A stretch of DNA of 64,000 nucleotides, from the NCBI RefSeq assembly GCF_002211285.1, contig NZ_LOKX01000001.1:372001-436000 (forward strand). The letters are read 5' to 3'. Both the position numbers and the translations under genes were made by a program. Positions 38,955 to 50,108 of the stretch are shown one piece after another (position 1 is the first letter of the stretch; each line of letters begins with the position of its first letter). The stretch is from Rhizobium sp. R635 (GTDB lineage Bacteria > Pseudomonadota > Alphaproteobacteria > Rhizobiales > Rhizobiaceae). A model generated the notes under the pieces. It did not search any database. It was not told the origin of the DNA and worked only from the letters and a program-made list of their open reading frames with translations.

Positions 38955-40778
38955 ATGAAGAATTTGAAGATATCGAAGCAGCTCATATTGCTGGTCGTCG
39001 GCTTGATGGCGGCGTTTGCGATCGCCACCTCCCTGCAGATCCGCTCCTCGGTCGATGCGATTTACAAGGAGCGTTACGACATGCTCCGCGCCGAGGTTCA
39101 GTCGGCGGTTTCCGTTCTCAAACTCTACCAGGCCAAGGTAACCGCCGGCGAAATGACGCTCGAGGATGCCCAGAAGCAGGCCTACACCACCGTCAACGGG
39201 ATGAAATACGATCCGGACGGTTATTTCTTCGGCTATAGCTACGACGTCCAGATGTTGTTCCACTACGATGCCTCGAAGGTTGGGCAAAACCTGAAGGGGC
39301 AGCCGGACAGCAAGGGCAAGCTCTATCGCGAAGAGCTGGTCAAGCTCGGACAGCAGGGCGGCGGTCTCGTCGAATTTTATTCCACCAGCAAACCGGGACA
39401 GCCGGCCGGCGATTACCGCAAGACCGCCTATGGCCAGGCTTTCGAGCCCTGGAAGGTCGTCGTCGTCACCGGCGTCTACATGGATGATCTCGATGCGCAG
39501 GTGAACAGCACGATCCTGACCGCTCTCTCCGGCAGCATCATTCTGTTCTTCCTCGCCATGGCGGCCGCCTACGTCGTCATCCGCGGCATATCGGGACCTC
39601 TCAACAACGTTCATGCCGCCTTGAAGGCCGTCTCCGAAGAGGACGTTTCCATCGCTATCCCGCATACCGGCATGAACAACGAAGTCGGCATGATGGCGAA
39701 GGCGACGCAGTCGCTGCAGGAAAAGATCAGGGAGCGCCATGCGATGTCGGATCGCGAAGCGGCCCAGCAGTTGGCTCTGGAAAACGAGCGTGAAAACAAT
39801 CAGCGTCAGCAGCAGGACGAGACAGCGCTCCAGGCCCGCGTGGTGGCGACGATCGGCCAGGCGCTGGAGATGATCGCCCGCGGCGATCTTACCGTCCGCT
39901 GCGCCGATCTCGGCCAGAAATATGCCGCCCTTCGCGACAACTTCAACGAGGCGCTGTCGCATCTCGAAGCCGCCATGGCCAAGGTCAGCGCCAAGGGCAG
40001 CGATATCGGCACCAGCAAGGAAGAGATCCGCCGCGCCTCCAATGAGCTGTCGCAGCGCACCGAGCGCCAGGCCGCGAGCCTTGAGGAAGCCTCGGCTGCG
40101 CTCGACGAACTCACCGTCGCCGTCCGCCAGACGGCCGATGGCGCTCACGAGGCGAGCAAGCGCGTCCATTCCGTCAGTACCGAGGCAACCCACAGCGACG
40201 CGATCGTCGGCCAGGCGATCGAGGCGATGAGCGGCATCGAGAAATCGTCCTCGGAGATATCAAAGATCATCGGCGTCATCGACGAAATCGCCTTCCAGAC
40301 CAACCTGCTTGCGCTGAATGCCGGCGTCGAGGCGGCCCGCGCCGGCGAATCCGGCAAGGGTTTTGCGGTCGTCGCCCAGGAAGTGCGCGAACTCGCCCAG
40401 CGTTCCGCCGCCGCGGCCAAGGAAATCAAGGACCAGATCGCCCGCTCCTCCACCCAGGTGGATCACGGCGTCCGCCTGGTCGGCGAGGCGGGCGAAGCCT
40501 TGAAGCGCATCTCCGACCAGATCAAGGCCGCCAACGAGATCGTCGCCAAGATCGCCCACAGCGCCTCCGAACAGGACACGACGCTGCGCTCGATCTCGTC
40601 GTCGGTGAACCAGCTCGACGCCGCCACCCAACAGAACGCGGCCATGGCCGAGGAGACCACGGCATCGGCCGAAACGCTGGCCAGCGATACCGACGAGCTG
40701 ATCGGCCTCATCCGCGGCTTCCGCGTCAGTGGTGAAAACGTTGCCTCGGTCGTCAATCAAGGTCGCCGTGCCGCTTAA
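38955..40778 (+). CDS. Methyl-accepting chemotaxis protein with single Cache domain
   Basis: A 607-residue chemoreceptor. Membrane helix 1 (about 10-30), a periplasmic sCache-type sensor (about 35-185; [23 protein letters not shown] and [17 protein letters not shown] are typical), membrane helix 2, a HAMP region, and a cytoplasmic signalling tip with the conserved [20 protein letters not shown] and [17 protein letters not shown] helices. Many Cache_2 receptors of this type sense small carboxylates, but the ligand is unknown. ATG 38955 has GCGAGG ahead of it; the TTG 12 bases upstream is less likely. Confidence 0.95.
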   Translation: MKNLKISKQLILLVVGLMAAFAIATSLQIRSSVDAIYKERYDMLRAEVQSAVSVLKLYQAKVTAGEMTLEDAQKQAYTTVNGMKYDPDGYFFGYSYDVQMLFHYDASKVGQNLKGQPDSKGKLYREELVKLGQQGGGLVEFYSTSKPGQPAGDYRKTAYGQAFEPWKVVVVTGVYMDDLDAQVNSTILTALSGSIILFFLAMAAAYVVIRGISGPLNNVHAALKAVSEEDVSIAIPHTGMNNEVGMMAKATQSLQEKIRERHAMSDREAAQQLALENERENNQRQQQDETALQARVVATIGQALEMIARGDLTVRCADLGQKYAALRDNFNEALSHLEAAMAKVSAKGSDIGTSKEEIRRASNELSQRTERQAASLEEASAALDELTVAVRQTADGAHEASKRVHSVSTEATHSDAIVGQAIEAMSGIEKSSSEISKIIGVIDEIAFQTNLLALNAGVEAARAGESGKGFAVVAQEVRELAQRSAAAAKEIKDQIARSSTQVDHGVRLVGEAGEALKRISDQIKAANEIVAKIAHSASEQDTTLRSISSSVNQLDAATQQNAAMAEETTASAETLASDTDELIGLIRGFRVSGENVASVVNQGRRAA

Positions 40779-40818
40779 ACGGCGCTGACAATCAGAGTTT
40801 TCAGTACCCAAATCTTAG

Positions 40819-40843
40819 CGGCCGTCGGTTTTTCCGGCGGCCG
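40819..40843. terminator. Hairpin between convergent genes
   Basis: CGGCCGTCGG/CCGGCGGCCG, 10 pairs including one G-T, with a T5 loop, between the chemoreceptor stop and the convergent DUF523 stop. No strong T-run on either side, so it may be a weak bidirectional terminator. Confidence 0.45.
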
Positions 40844-40857
40844 TGTCATTTGAAGGC

Positions 40858-41346
40858 CTATTGCGCGATACGGTCGATCAGTCGCTCGATCTCCCGATCG
40901 GAAAACACCTCGACGCCGGCCGCTTTCAGCGCCGCCGCCGTCACACCGTTGCCGGCCTGCTTGCGGCCAGAGAACGAGCCGTCATAGATGAATCCGGACC
41001 CGCAGGACGGGCTGCCGTCGATGAGCAGCGCATAGCGGCAGCCGGTTTGCCGTGCGAGCGCCACGGCGGTTTCCGCCGCCCGCAGGAACTCTTCCGTCAC
41101 GTCGGCGCCCGTCAGCTCGGCGACCCGCGCCCTGCCGGCCAGCACGTCCTTACCGGTCGCGCCGTTCGCAATCTCCGCCGGCGGCCGCGGCACCTGCATG
41201 CCCGCCGACATCTCCGGACAGATCGTCACCAGCCGCCCTTCGGCCCGCCATCTCTCGATTGCCGGATGAAGCAACGGCTTCGCTCGCCCGTCATAGCGGA
41301 CGGCCTGACCCATGAGACAGGCGCTGACGAGAATTCTGTTTTGCAT
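40858..41346 (-). CDS. DUF523-family protein
   Basis: A 162-residue protein. ILVSACLMGQAVRYDG at the N-terminus and LIDGSPSCGSGFIYDG are the DUF523 signatures. The conserved cysteines (SACL, SPSCG) could bind a metal or cluster. The biochemical role is not established. Between the chemoreceptor and glyS; no clear partner. Confidence 0.88.
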   Translation of the reverse strand: MQNRILVSACLMGQAVRYDGRAKPLLHPAIERWRAEGRLVTICPEMSAGMQVPRPPAEIANGATGKDVLAGRARVAELTGADVTEEFLRAAETAVALARQTGCRYALLIDGSPSCGSGFIYDGSFSGRKQAGNGVTAAALKAAGVEVFSDREIERLIDRIAQ

Positions 41347-41402
41347 GCGTCATGAATAGCGCCTCGGCGGCCGCAATGCCAGGCCGCCGATGGTACTCAT
41401 TC

Positions 41403-43517
41403 TCAGCCCGAGATCTTCGAGAAATCAGCAACCGTTCCCGTCGCTTCGCGGATCAGCCGCAGCAGGGCGAGGCGGTTGGCGCGGATCGCGGCGTCCTCGT
41501 CGTTGACGAGAACGTCTTCGAAGAAGCGGTCGACCGGGCCGCGCAGCTTGGAAAGCGCTGCCATCGCCGATCGGAAATCCTCTCCGGCGACGGCATCCGC
41601 CGCATCTTTCGATGCGCTCGATATCGCGGCGAACAGCTCTCTTTCGGCATCGAGCTTGAAGAGCGCTGCCGAAACGCCGTCGGCGATCACGGTGCCCTTC
41701 TTTTCCTCGGCGGCGAGCAACTGGGTGGCGCGCTTGGTGCCGGCGAGCAGGTTCTTGCCGTCTTCAGACGTGATGAAGGCCGTCAGCGCTTCGACGCGGC
41801 GCGCCACCATCAAGAGGTCGTCGGCTTCAGGCGTCAGCACGGCGTCGATAAGATCGTGACGGGCGCCCTGATCGCGCAGATAGACCTTGAGGCGGTCGTG
41901 GAAGAAAGAGAGGAGATCGGAGTCCTTTGATGTCGCCAGGAGCGGCAGGCGAACCCTGCGCTCCAGCAGGATTCGGACGACACCGAGCGCGGCGCGGCGC
42001 AGGGCGAAGGGATCTTTCGAGCCTGTCGGCTTTTCATCGATCGCCCAGAAGCCGATCAGCGTATCGAGCTTGTCCGCAAGAGCGACCGTGATCGCCACCT
42101 TGTCCTCCGGCACACGGTCCGATGGGCCTTGCGGCTTGTAGTGATCCTCGATGGCGGCGGCAACGGAGGCATTCTCGCCCTGCAGTACCGCATATTTGCG
42201 ACCCATCAACCCCTGCAGTTCCGGGAATTCTCCCACGGCTTCGGTGCGCAGGTCGGCTTTGGCCAGAACGGCGGCACGATCGACGAGAGCCGTGTCCGCG
42301 CCGGTGATATCAGCGAGCTCCGATGCCAGCGCCCGAATGCGGGCGACGCGCGCGCCCTGCGTGCCAAGCTTGGCATGGAAGGTCACATCGAGCGCGTCGA
42401 GCTTGGCCATGCGCTGATCGAGCGGCTTCTTCAGGTCGAGGCCGAATTTTTTGGCCGAAGCTTCCAGCGTCTCGAGATCCGGCAGGTTGCCCTGGTCGCG
42501 CTTCCAGAAATGCAGCGCGTCCGAAAGGCGGGCGCGCACGACCTTGCCGTTGCCGTGAATGATTTCCTTGCCGCCATCCGTTGCCTGGATGTTGGAGATG
42601 AGGATGAATTTGTTCGATAGCGTTTCCTCGCCCTGCCTGCGGGTGACGAAGCACTTCTGGTTGGTCTTGATCGTCAGCCGGATGATCTCCGACGGGATCG
42701 AGAGATAATCCTCCTCGAAGCTGCCCATCAGCACCTGCGGCCATTCGACGAGGCCGGAGACTTCCTCCAGCAGGCCTTCGTCCTCCACCAGTTCGAGCCC
42801 GTTGGCGAAGGCGATGTCGCGGGCGTCGTGCAGGATGATGTCCTTGCGCCGCTCGGCATCGAGGATCACCTTCGCCTTTTCGAGGTTCGCGACATAGTCG
42901 TCGAAGCGCCGGACGGTGATGGCTTCTGGCGCATGGAAGCGGTGGCCGTAGGTGATGTTGGAGGCGGTGATGCCGTCGATCTCGAAGGGAATGACGACCG
43001 TCTCTTCATGCTCAGGGCCGAAGGTGCAGACGATCGACTGCAGCGGCCGCACCCAGCGCAAGGCGCCGGGCTTGGAGGAAGCCTTGCCCCAGCGCATGGA
43101 TTTCGGCCAGGGAAAATCGCGGATGATGCCGGGCATCACCTCGGCGATGATCTCTTCGGCCGCGCGGCCAGGCTTGGAGATGACCGCGACGTAGAAATCG
43201 CCCTTCTTCGGATCGCTCACCACCTGCGCTTCGGCGACCGAGGAAAGGCCAGCGCCGCGCAGGAAACCCTCGATCGCCTTTTCGTTGGCGTCGGTGCGCG
43301 GTCCCTTGCGCTCCTCGCGCACATCGGCCGAGCGCGCCGTCAGGCCGTGGATGTCGAGCGCAAGCCGGCGCGGCGTCCAATATTCGCGCGCGCCTTCATA
43401 GGACAGACCCGCTTCGACAAGCGCATCGGTGACGAACTTCTTCAGGTCGCCGGCAGCCTTGCGCTGCATGCGGGCCGGAATCTCTTCGGAGCGGAGTTCG
43501 AGAAGAAGGTTTGGCAT
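41403..43517 (-). CDS. glyS: Glycyl-tRNA synthetase beta subunit
   Basis: A 704-residue subunit of the alpha2beta2 enzyme. [20 protein letters not shown] begins the family; a long middle region and a C-terminal HD-like and anticodon-binding domain ([16 protein letters not shown] near the end) follow. Usual length. Met at 43517 is preceded by a purine-rich AAGGAAAAGAG. It lies more than 11 kb from glyQ and on the other strand. Confidence 0.95.
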   Translation of the reverse strand: MPNLLLELRSEEIPARMQRKAAGDLKKFVTDALVEAGLSYEGAREYWTPRRLALDIHGLTARSADVREERKGPRTDANEKAIEGFLRGAGLSSVAEAQVVSDPKKGDFYVAVISKPGRAAEEIIAEVMPGIIRDFPWPKSMRWGKASSKPGALRWVRPLQSIVCTFGPEHEETVVIPFEIDGITASNITYGHRFHAPEAITVRRFDDYVANLEKAKVILDAERRKDIILHDARDIAFANGLELVEDEGLLEEVSGLVEWPQVLMGSFEEDYLSIPSEIIRLTIKTNQKCFVTRRQGEETLSNKFILISNIQATDGGKEIIHGNGKVVRARLSDALHFWKRDQGNLPDLETLEASAKKFGLDLKKPLDQRMAKLDALDVTFHAKLGTQGARVARIRALASELADITGADTALVDRAAVLAKADLRTEAVGEFPELQGLMGRKYAVLQGENASVAAAIEDHYKPQGPSDRVPEDKVAITVALADKLDTLIGFWAIDEKPTGSKDPFALRRAALGVVRILLERRVRLPLLATSKDSDLLSFFHDRLKVYLRDQGARHDLIDAVLTPEADDLLMVARRVEALTAFITSEDGKNLLAGTKRATQLLAAEEKKGTVIADGVSAALFKLDAERELFAAISSASKDAADAVAGEDFRSAMAALSKLRGPVDRFFEDVLVNDEDAAIRANRLALLRLIREATGTVADFSKISG

Positions 43518-43731
43518 GTCACTCTTTTCCTTGCGCCCGCGGGCAGGGCGATCCAAAAACGTTGCTTCTGCTATCAAAGAATGCCGCATCTGCACAACCG
43601 CAAAAACGGAAGCGCGCGATGGGGCGGGGACCCCCAATCCATCAACTTCCGTTGTGGAAACCACGGTCGGGCATTGCCTTGCCGCTTTTCGCCGCTATGG
43701 TCCCGCAACTTTCGTCGGAACAGGAAATCCC

Positions 43732-46041
43732 ATGGCCGCTGATCTTCGCTTTCTCGCAGCCCGTATCTCGGCCGAAATCAATGCCCGACCCGATCAGGCC
43801 AAGGCCGCCATCGAGTTGCTGGATGAAGGCGCTACCGTGCCTTTCATCGCCCGCTACCGCAAGGAGGTGACGGGCGGGCTCGATGACACGCAGCTTCGCG
43901 ATCTCGCCGAGCGGCTGGTCTATCTGCGCGAGCTCGAAGCCCGGCGCGACACGATCGTCGAATCGATCACCGGCCAGGGCAAGATGACCGACGAGCTGAT
44001 GGCCAAGGTCGCTGCTGCCGCAACCAAGGCCGAACTCGAGGATCTCTATCTGCCCTATAAGCCGAAGCGTCGCACCCGCGCCGAGATCGCTCGGGAACGC
44101 GGCCTTGGCCCGCTTGCCGAGGCGATCCTTGCCGAGCGCGGCCGGGAGCCGGCGGTGCTCGCCGAGGGCTTCGTCACGGCTGATGTGGCCGATGTGAAGA
44201 CGGCGCTCGAAGGCGCGCGTGACATCATCGCCGAAGCCATTGCCGAAAACGCCGACCTTCTCGGAAAACTGCGTGCTCATATGCGTCAGGCCGCCCTGCT
44301 GAAGGCCAAGGTCGTCGACGGTAAGCAGGCGGCGGGCGAGAAGTTTTCCGATTATTTCGACCATTCCGAACGCTGGGCGACTGCGCCCGGCCATCGCGCG
44401 CTCGCCATGCTGCGCGGCTGGAACGAGGAAGTGCTGACGCTGACGATCGAAGCGGATGCCGAGACCCTTTCGCCGAACAAGCCCGTCGAACGCATGATCG
44501 CTGCCGCCTACGAGATTGGCACGAGCCGTCCCGGCGATCGTTGGCTGATGGAGGTCGCAAGCTGGACCTGGCGCGTGAAGCTTTCCATGTCGCTCTCGCT
44601 CGACCTGATGCGCGAACTGCGCGAAAGGGCCGAAGAGGAAGCGATCCATGTCTTCGCCCGTAATCTCAAGGATCTGCTTTTGGCCGCACCCGCCGGCTCG
44701 CGCGCGACGATGGGGCTTGATCCCGGCATCCGCACCGGCGTCAAGGTCGCCGTCGTTGACGGCACCGGCAAGGTGGTTGCGACATCGACCGTCTATCCCT
44801 TCCAGCCGAGGAACGATGTGCGCGGCGCCCAGATCGAACTCGCCTCGCTGATCCGCAAGCACAATGTCGAACTGATCTCGATCGGCAACGGCACCGGCAG
44901 CCGCGAAACGGAAAAGCTGGTGGCCGACATGCTGGCCGAGCTTCCGGCCCCGAAGCCGACCAAGGTCATCGTGTCAGAAGCGGGCGCCTCGGTCTATTCC
45001 GCCTCGGCGACCGCAGCCGCCGAATTCCCCGATCTCGACGTGTCCTTGCGCGGTGCCGTCTCCATCGCGCGGCGTCTGCAAGATCCCTTGGCCGAACTCG
45101 TCAAGATCGAGCCGAAATCGATCGGCGTCGGCCAGTATCAGCACGATGTCGACCAGCAGAAGCTGTCGCGCTCGCTCGATGCCGTCGTGGAGGATGCGGT
45201 GAATGCCGTCGGTGTCGATCTCAACACGGCCTCAGCGCCGCTGCTATCGCGCGTCTCCGGCCTCGGTCCGTCGATCGCAGATGCGATCGTCCGCCACCGC
45301 GACAGCGAGGGCCGTTTCGAGACGCGTCGCGATCTCCTGAAGGTCGCCCGGCTCGGCGACCGCACCTTCGAGCAGTGCGCCGGCTTCCTGCGCATCCCCA
45401 ACGGCAAGGAGCCGCTCGATTCCTCTTCGGTCCATCCGGAAGCCTATGGCGTCGCCAAGAAGATCGTTGCTGCCTGCGGCCGCGATCTCAGGGCGCTGAT
45501 GGGCGACAGCGCCGTGCTGAAATCGATCGATCCGCGTCAGTTCATCGACGAGAAATTCGGTCTGCCGACGGTGAGGGACATCATCTCGGAACTGGAAAAG
45601 CCCGGTCGTGACCCGCGCCCGAGCTTCAAGACGGCGACTTTCGCCGAGGGCATCAACGAAATTTCCGACCTGAAGCCCGGCATGGTGCTGGAAGGCACGG
45701 TGACCAACGTCGCCGCCTTCGGCGCTTTCGTCGATATCGGCGTGCACCAGGATGGCCTGGTGCACGTGTCCCAACTTGCCGACCGCTTCGTCAAAGATCC
45801 GCATGAGGTCGTCAAGGCGGGCGACGTCGTCAAGGTGCGGGTCGTCGAGGTCGACGCCAAGCGCAAGCGCATCGGTCTCTCCATGCGGCGAGACGATGGT
45901 TCTTCAGCGTCTCAGCCGCGTGGTGATTCTCGCGGAAATACTGGTTCGCGACCGCAGAACGAGCGCCGGCCCGCCGCCCCGAAGCACGAAAGCCAGGGCG
46001 CTTTCGGCGCGGCACTTGCCGAAGCCATGAAGCGAAAATAA
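43732..46041 (+). CDS. tex: Tex-family RNA-binding transcription accessory protein
   Basis: A 769-residue nucleic-acid-binding protein. An N-terminal helical region ([15 protein letters not shown], then [17 protein letters not shown]) is followed by a YqgF/RuvC-like domain ([21 protein letters not shown]), helix-hairpin-helix motifs ([19 protein letters not shown]), and a C-terminal S1 domain ([21 protein letters not shown]) with a charged tail. AGGAAATCCC lies before ATG 43732. Diverges from glyS. Tex affects transcription and toxin expression in other bacteria; its role here is inferred from homology. Confidence 0.95.
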   Translation: MAADLRFLAARISAEINARPDQAKAAIELLDEGATVPFIARYRKEVTGGLDDTQLRDLAERLVYLRELEARRDTIVESITGQGKMTDELMAKVAAAATKAELEDLYLPYKPKRRTRAEIARERGLGPLAEAILAERGREPAVLAEGFVTADVADVKTALEGARDIIAEAIAENADLLGKLRAHMRQAALLKAKVVDGKQAAGEKFSDYFDHSERWATAPGHRALAMLRGWNEEVLTLTIEADAETLSPNKPVERMIAAAYEIGTSRPGDRWLMEVASWTWRVKLSMSLSLDLMRELRERAEEEAIHVFARNLKDLLLAAPAGSRATMGLDPGIRTGVKVAVVDGTGKVVATSTVYPFQPRNDVRGAQIELASLIRKHNVELISIGNGTGSRETEKLVADMLAELPAPKPTKVIVSEAGASVYSASATAAAEFPDLDVSLRGAVSIARRLQDPLAELVKIEPKSIGVGQYQHDVDQQKLSRSLDAVVEDAVNAVGVDLNTASAPLLSRVSGLGPSIADAIVRHRDSEGRFETRRDLLKVARLGDRTFEQCAGFLRIPNGKEPLDSSSVHPEAYGVAKKIVAACGRDLRALMGDSAVLKSIDPRQFIDEKFGLPTVRDIISELEKPGRDPRPSFKTATFAEGINEISDLKPGMVLEGTVTNVAAFGAFVDIGVHQDGLVHVSQLADRFVKDPHEVVKAGDVVKVRVVEVDAKRKRIGLSMRRDDGSSASQPRGDSRGNTGSRPQNERRPAAPKHESQGAFGAALAEAMKRK

Positions 46042-46141
46042 GGGCTTAACGGGCTTTTGGGCAAAAATGCAACAGTTTGGCAGCGTTCTTTACGGAGTGC
46101 TAAATCCCGCGCTTGTAAGGCGAAGGAGACTTATTAAGTTG

Positions 46142-46161
46142 ATGTGACCATCCTGTCACAT
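46142..46161. promoter_or_regulatory. Perfect inverted repeat just upstream of cfa
   Basis: ATGTGAC-CATCCT-GTCACAT, 7-6-7, ending 13 bases before the cfa ATG. It could be an operator or a leader hairpin near the ribosome site. It resembles a CRP box in its halves, but the TGTGA/TCACA spacing is 8, not 6. Confidence 0.5.
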
Positions 46162-46174
46162 TTGCGAGGCGTCC

Positions 46175-47434
46175 ATGGCGTCGGCATTTCTAGCGATTAT
46201 CCAGCAAATCATCCGCAAGGGGTCCTTGAAACTCACCCTTGCCAATGGCGAAACCCACACGATCGGCGACGGTACCGGTGAAACGGTTGTCGCTCGCGTT
46301 GCCGATCAGGAGGCGGAGGACGCCATCCGGCGTGACCCGACGCTGAAGCTCGGCGAAATGTACATGCAAGGCCGGTTCATTCTCGAACAGGGCAATATCT
46401 ATGATTTCCTGTCGCTGGTGAAGCAGAACACCACCAACGAGATCTTCGATTTCAAGATGGCCGCGCTCCTCGTCGGCCGCATTGCCTTGCAGCAGTTGAA
46501 GAGCCGCATGCCCGTCAACCGCAACAAGCACAACGTCGCCCATCACTACGACCTGTCTGCAAAGCTCTTCGACCTGTTTCTCGACGAGGACTGGCAATAT
46601 TCCTGCGCCTATTTCGAGCCGCCGGGCATCGGCCTCGACGAGGCGCAGCTCGCCAAGAAACGCCATATCGCCGCCAAGCTTCTGCTCGAGCCCAACCAGC
46701 GCATCCTGGAGATCGGTTCCGGCTGGGGCGGCATGGGCATGTATCTGGCGGAGGCGGCGGAGGGATCTGATTTCACCGGCATTACGCTCAGCGAAGAACA
46801 GCTCAAGGTCTCCCGCACCCGCGCCGAAAAGCGCGGCCTTACCGACCGCGTGCGTTTCGAGCTGCAGGATTACCGCAGCATGACCGGCAGGAAGTTCGAC
46901 CGCATCGTCTCGGTCGGCATGTTCGAACATGTCGGCATCGGCAATTACGGCAATTTCTTCCGCAAGGTGTGGGACCTGCTCGACGATAACGGCGTCATGG
47001 TCCTGCATTCGATCGCCCGCCCGAAGCCGAGCTTTGCCACCAACGCCTTCATCGAGAAATATATCTTCCCTGGCGGCTACATTCCCTCGGTCGGCGAGGT
47101 TCTGCCGCCGCTTGAAAAGGCGGGGTTGCTGGTCAGGGATGTTGAAATCCTGCCGATGCACTATGCCTATACGCTGCGCCATTGGCGCGAGCGTTTCGTG
47201 GCGCGCAAGGCCGAAGCGGTGGCCCTTTACGACGAGCAGTTCTTCCGCATGTGGGAATTCTATCTGGCCGGTTCCGAAATGGGCTTTCGCTGGGATGAGC
47301 TCTTCATCCTGCAGATTCAGATCGCCAAGAACCAGTTCACGGTTCCCGACAATCGCAGTTACATCGCTGGGAATGAAGCGAAGCTGAAGGAGTTCGAGGC
47401 GGCGCGCTCACCGCTGGAGAAGGTGACGTTCTGA
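46175..47434 (+). CDS. cfa: Cyclopropane-fatty-acyl-phospholipid synthase
   Basis: A 419-residue SAM-dependent enzyme that methylenates unsaturated acyl chains in membrane phospholipids. HYDLSAKLFDLFLDEDWQYSC-like N-terminal lipid-binding wording, the SAM motif LEIGSGWGGMGMYLAE, then GITLSEEQ and FDRIVSVGMFEHVG are diagnostic. Cyclopropane lipids rise in acid or stationary growth; a palindrome in the leader could mediate that. A phosphatase-type gene follows by 40 bases. Confidence 0.94.
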   Translation: MASAFLAIIQQIIRKGSLKLTLANGETHTIGDGTGETVVARVADQEAEDAIRRDPTLKLGEMYMQGRFILEQGNIYDFLSLVKQNTTNEIFDFKMAALLVGRIALQQLKSRMPVNRNKHNVAHHYDLSAKLFDLFLDEDWQYSCAYFEPPGIGLDEAQLAKKRHIAAKLLLEPNQRILEIGSGWGGMGMYLAEAAEGSDFTGITLSEEQLKVSRTRAEKRGLTDRVRFELQDYRSMTGRKFDRIVSVGMFEHVGIGNYGNFFRKVWDLLDDNGVMVLHSIARPKPSFATNAFIEKYIFPGGYIPSVGEVLPPLEKAGLLVRDVEILPMHYAYTLRHWRERFVARKAEAVALYDEQFFRMWEFYLAGSEMGFRWDELFILQIQIAKNQFTVPDNRSYIAGNEAKLKEFEAARSPLEKVTF

Positions 47435-47473
47435 TCCGGGGAGAGACGCCGCCGCTGACGAAAGGACATTCCG

Positions 47474-48055
47474 ATGAGCAGTGCATTTCCCGAGATCCAC
47501 CTGGTCCGGCACGGCGAAACCGAATGGAGCCTTTCCGGGCGCCACACCGGGCGAAGCGATATTCCGCTGACGGCGAACGGCGAGGCCGCCGCCCGCAAGC
47601 TTGCCGAGCGGCTGGCCGGCCTTTCCGTCTCAGCCGTCTGGTCGAGCCCGTCCGAGCGCGCCCGCAAGACCTGCACGCTTGCGGGATTCGGGGCAGGGGC
47701 CGTGATCCGGGAGGATCTCGCCGAATGGGATTACGGCGCTTATGAAGGTGTCACCACGAAGGCGATCCTTGCGGACCGCCCCGGTTGGCAGCTCTTTCGC
47801 GACGGCTGCCCGAACGGCGAAACGGCCGCCGATGTCGGCGCCCGCGCAGACACCGTCATCCATGCGCTTCGCCAGGCGGCCGATAATATCCTGATCTTTT
47901 CGAGCTCGCATTTCCTGCGCGTGCTCGCCGCCCGCTGGCTCGGCCTGCCACCGGAGGGCGGCGCGCATTTCGTGCTGGATACCGCTGGTATCAGCGTGCT
48001 CGGTTATGAGCACGATTTAACCGAACCGGTCATCCGCCGGTGGAACCAGAGATAA
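47474..48055 (+). CDS. Histidine phosphatase-superfamily protein (phosphoglycerate mutase-like)
   Basis: A 193-residue protein. The RHG motif is in IHLVRHGETEWSLSGRHTGRSD, and the second catalytic His is in FSSSHFLRVLAARWL. Ribosome site GAAAGGACATTCCG. Members act on phosphosugars or other phosphoesters; the substrate is not predictable. Probably co-transcribed with cfa. Confidence 0.9.
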   Translation: MSSAFPEIHLVRHGETEWSLSGRHTGRSDIPLTANGEAAARKLAERLAGLSVSAVWSSPSERARKTCTLAGFGAGAVIREDLAEWDYGAYEGVTTKAILADRPGWQLFRDGCPNGETAADVGARADTVIHALRQAADNILIFSSSHFLRVLAARWLGLPPEGGAHFVLDTAGISVLGYEHDLTEPVIRRWNQR

Positions 48056-48121
48056 GGAACTGCGGAAGGGTTTTGCTGAATTCTACAACTGATGGCATAG
48101 GCCGTGGCTCGCCCCGGTCGG

Positions 48122-48163
48122 TGCCCGTAGGGCGGATGAGGGGCCACACGGCACGCCTTTCAT
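48122..48163. repeat. RIME-type fragment
   Basis: GGCGGATGAGGGGCCACACGG and GCACGCCTTTCAT match the RIME wording at 11700-11735 without the outer palindrome arm. A truncated copy between the phosphatase and the OmpV-like gene. Confidence 0.6.
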
Positions 48164-48269
48164 GAGCGCCCTTGTTTCACCGTGGTTAACACTGGCGTAA
48201 CGACCTCACGATAAATGTAGCCACCGCCGCCCTCCGCGGCTTTGTTTTGCGTTTTTCTGGAGTGCGGAC

Positions 48270-49082
48270 GTGTCTCATCGATCAGTCGTATCGATTTCGT
48301 TGCTTATTGCCTTTTCATCCTTTGGTTCGGCCGCCGCGCAGGAGAGCGGCCAGCATTTCTGGTCCGGCGACTGGTATCTGAGCGTCGGCGTCACCGGCTT
48401 CTCCGCGCCGAAGTTCGAGGGCTCGTCGCGTTACGAATTCAGGTTCAGCCCGCTGATCTCGGCCGGCCGGCAAGGCTCGGCCCCGCGCTTTTCCTCGCGC
48501 AATGACAATCCGTCTCTCGCCCTCATGGACAACGGCACTTTCCGCGCCGGCATCGTCGGCAAATTCGTGCCCTCGCGCGATGAAGGCGACGGCCATGAGT
48601 TGAAGGGCATGAAGAAAGTCAAATGGGGTGCGGAAGCCGGCGGCTTCGTCGAAGTCTACCCGACCGATTTCCTGCGCGCCCGCGCCGAAGTCCGCCAGGG
48701 CATCCGCTCGCATGATGGCGTCGTCGCCGATCTCGCCGTCGATGCCTTCACCGATATTGCGCCCGACCTGCAACTGTCAGGCGGCCCGCGCGCGACATTC
48801 GCCACCAGCGGCTATTACGATGCCTATTACGGCGTCAACGCCAAGCAGGCTGCGGCAAGCGGCCTTGATCCCTACAAGCCGTCATCGGGCATCCAGTCCT
48901 ATGGTGCCGGTGCAGCCCTGACATGGAAGGCGACGGAAAACCTGTCGGCAAGTTCCTTCCTCGAATATAAGCGGCTTGCCGGTCCTGCCGCCGACAGCAG
49001 TCTCGTGCGCGAGCGGGGTTCGAAGAACCAGGTTCTGATCGGCGTTTCGGCGACCTACAGGTTCAATTTCTCGCTCCAGTGA
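48270..49082 (+). CDS. MipA/OmpV-family outer membrane protein
   Basis: A 270-residue protein. A GTG start at 48270 with GGAG at 7 bases gives a signal peptide ending GSAAAQES; the rest alternates in beta-barrel fashion and ends with an aromatic-rich ATYRFNFSLQ, the usual outer-membrane C-terminus. WSGDWYLSVGVTGFSAPKFEG and LSGGPRATFATSGYYDAYYGV are MipA/OmpV wording. Roles range from scaffold to osmotic or antibiotic response; not known here. Confidence 0.87.
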   Translation: MSHRSVVSISLLIAFSSFGSAAAQESGQHFWSGDWYLSVGVTGFSAPKFEGSSRYEFRFSPLISAGRQGSAPRFSSRNDNPSLALMDNGTFRAGIVGKFVPSRDEGDGHELKGMKKVKWGAEAGGFVEVYPTDFLRARAEVRQGIRSHDGVVADLAVDAFTDIAPDLQLSGGPRATFATSGYYDAYYGVNAKQAAASGLDPYKPSSGIQSYGAGAALTWKATENLSASSFLEYKRLAGPAADSSLVRERGSKNQVLIGVSATYRFNFSLQ

Positions 49083-49129
49083 TGCGCCGCCGCGATCGCT
49101 TCTTGACCGGATCGCCGGCCCGCCGCTAG

Positions 49130-50098
49130 ATGAGCGGTATGCAAGATACCGGTCATTTCAACGATCGCGTCTCCGACGCACCTTCCGATAACTGGGTCTA
49201 CAAGATCCTGCCGCCGTGGCTTTGGCCTTATGCGCAGCTCGCGCGCTGGGATCGGCCCATCGGCTGGCAGCTCCTGATGTGGCCGTGCTTCTGGTCGGCC
49301 ACGCTGGCCGCCAATGCGGCGATCGGCGAGGGACGGTATTCCGGCAGCCTGCTGGTCTCCCATCTCTTCCTCTATTTCATCGGCGCGGTCGCCATGCGCG
49401 GCGCCGGCTGCACCTACAACGATCTGGTCGACCACGAGATCGACATGGAAGTGGCGCGTACGCGTTCGCGCCCGCTCCCTTCCGGCCGTGTCACACGCGC
49501 CCACGCAAAGATTTTCATCGGCCTCCAGGCGCTTGTCGGCCTTTTCGTGCTGCTGCAGTTCAACTGGCTGACCGTCTTTCTCGGCGTTCTCTCGCTGGGG
49601 ATCGTGGCGCTTTATCCCTTTGCCAAACGCTTCACCGACTGGCCGCAATTCTTCCTGGGACTTGCCTTCTCGTGGGGCGCCCTGATGGGCTGGGCCGGCA
49701 TATCAGGCGGCCTCTCCTTCGCCGCCATCCTGCTTTATGCCGCCTCCGTCGCCTGGACGATCGGTTACGACACGATCTATGCTCATCAGGACAAGGAAGA
49801 TGATGAACTGATCGGCGTGCGCTCCACGGCGCGCCTCTTCGGCGACAGGACGCGGCAATGGCTGATCGGTCTCTACGGGCTGACGCTGGTGCTGATGTTT
49901 GCCGCTTTCCTTCTCGGCGACGCCAATCTCATCGCTTTCTTGGCGCTCATCGGTGCCGCCGGCATGTTCGCCTGGCAGATCGTCCGGCTTGATATCGATG
50001 ATCCCGCCCAATGCCTGGCGCTCTTCAAGTCGAACAACCGCGTCGGCCTGATCATCTTCTTCGGCCTCTTCGTCTCGCTGCTGTTCGCCATTCCCTGA
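49130..50098 (+). CDS. ubiA: 4-hydroxybenzoate polyprenyltransferase
   Basis: A 322-residue membrane enzyme that attaches the polyprenyl tail to 4-hydroxybenzoate in ubiquinone synthesis. GAGCTYNDLVDHEIDMEVARTRSRPL contains the NDxxD motif (shown here in shortened form: NDLVDHEID), and DTIYAHQDKEDDELIGVRS the second DxxxD-type site. About eight membrane helices. It uses the product of the polyprenyl synthase at 24-25 kb. Confidence 0.94.
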   Translation: MSGMQDTGHFNDRVSDAPSDNWVYKILPPWLWPYAQLARWDRPIGWQLLMWPCFWSATLAANAAIGEGRYSGSLLVSHLFLYFIGAVAMRGAGCTYNDLVDHEIDMEVARTRSRPLPSGRVTRAHAKIFIGLQALVGLFVLLQFNWLTVFLGVLSLGIVALYPFAKRFTDWPQFFLGLAFSWGALMGWAGISGGLSFAAILLYAASVAWTIGYDTIYAHQDKEDDELIGVRSTARLFGDRTRQWLIGLYGLTLVLMFAAFLLGDANLIAFLALIGAAGMFAWQIVRLDIDDPAQCLALFKSNNRVGLIIFFGLFVSLLFAIP

Positions 50099-50108
50099 AT
50101 GGAACGAT

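Noticed and set aside
46142..46161. CRP/FNR binding site
   Set aside because: The half sites look right, but TGTGA and TCACA are 8 bases apart instead of 6, so I list it only as an unassigned palindrome.
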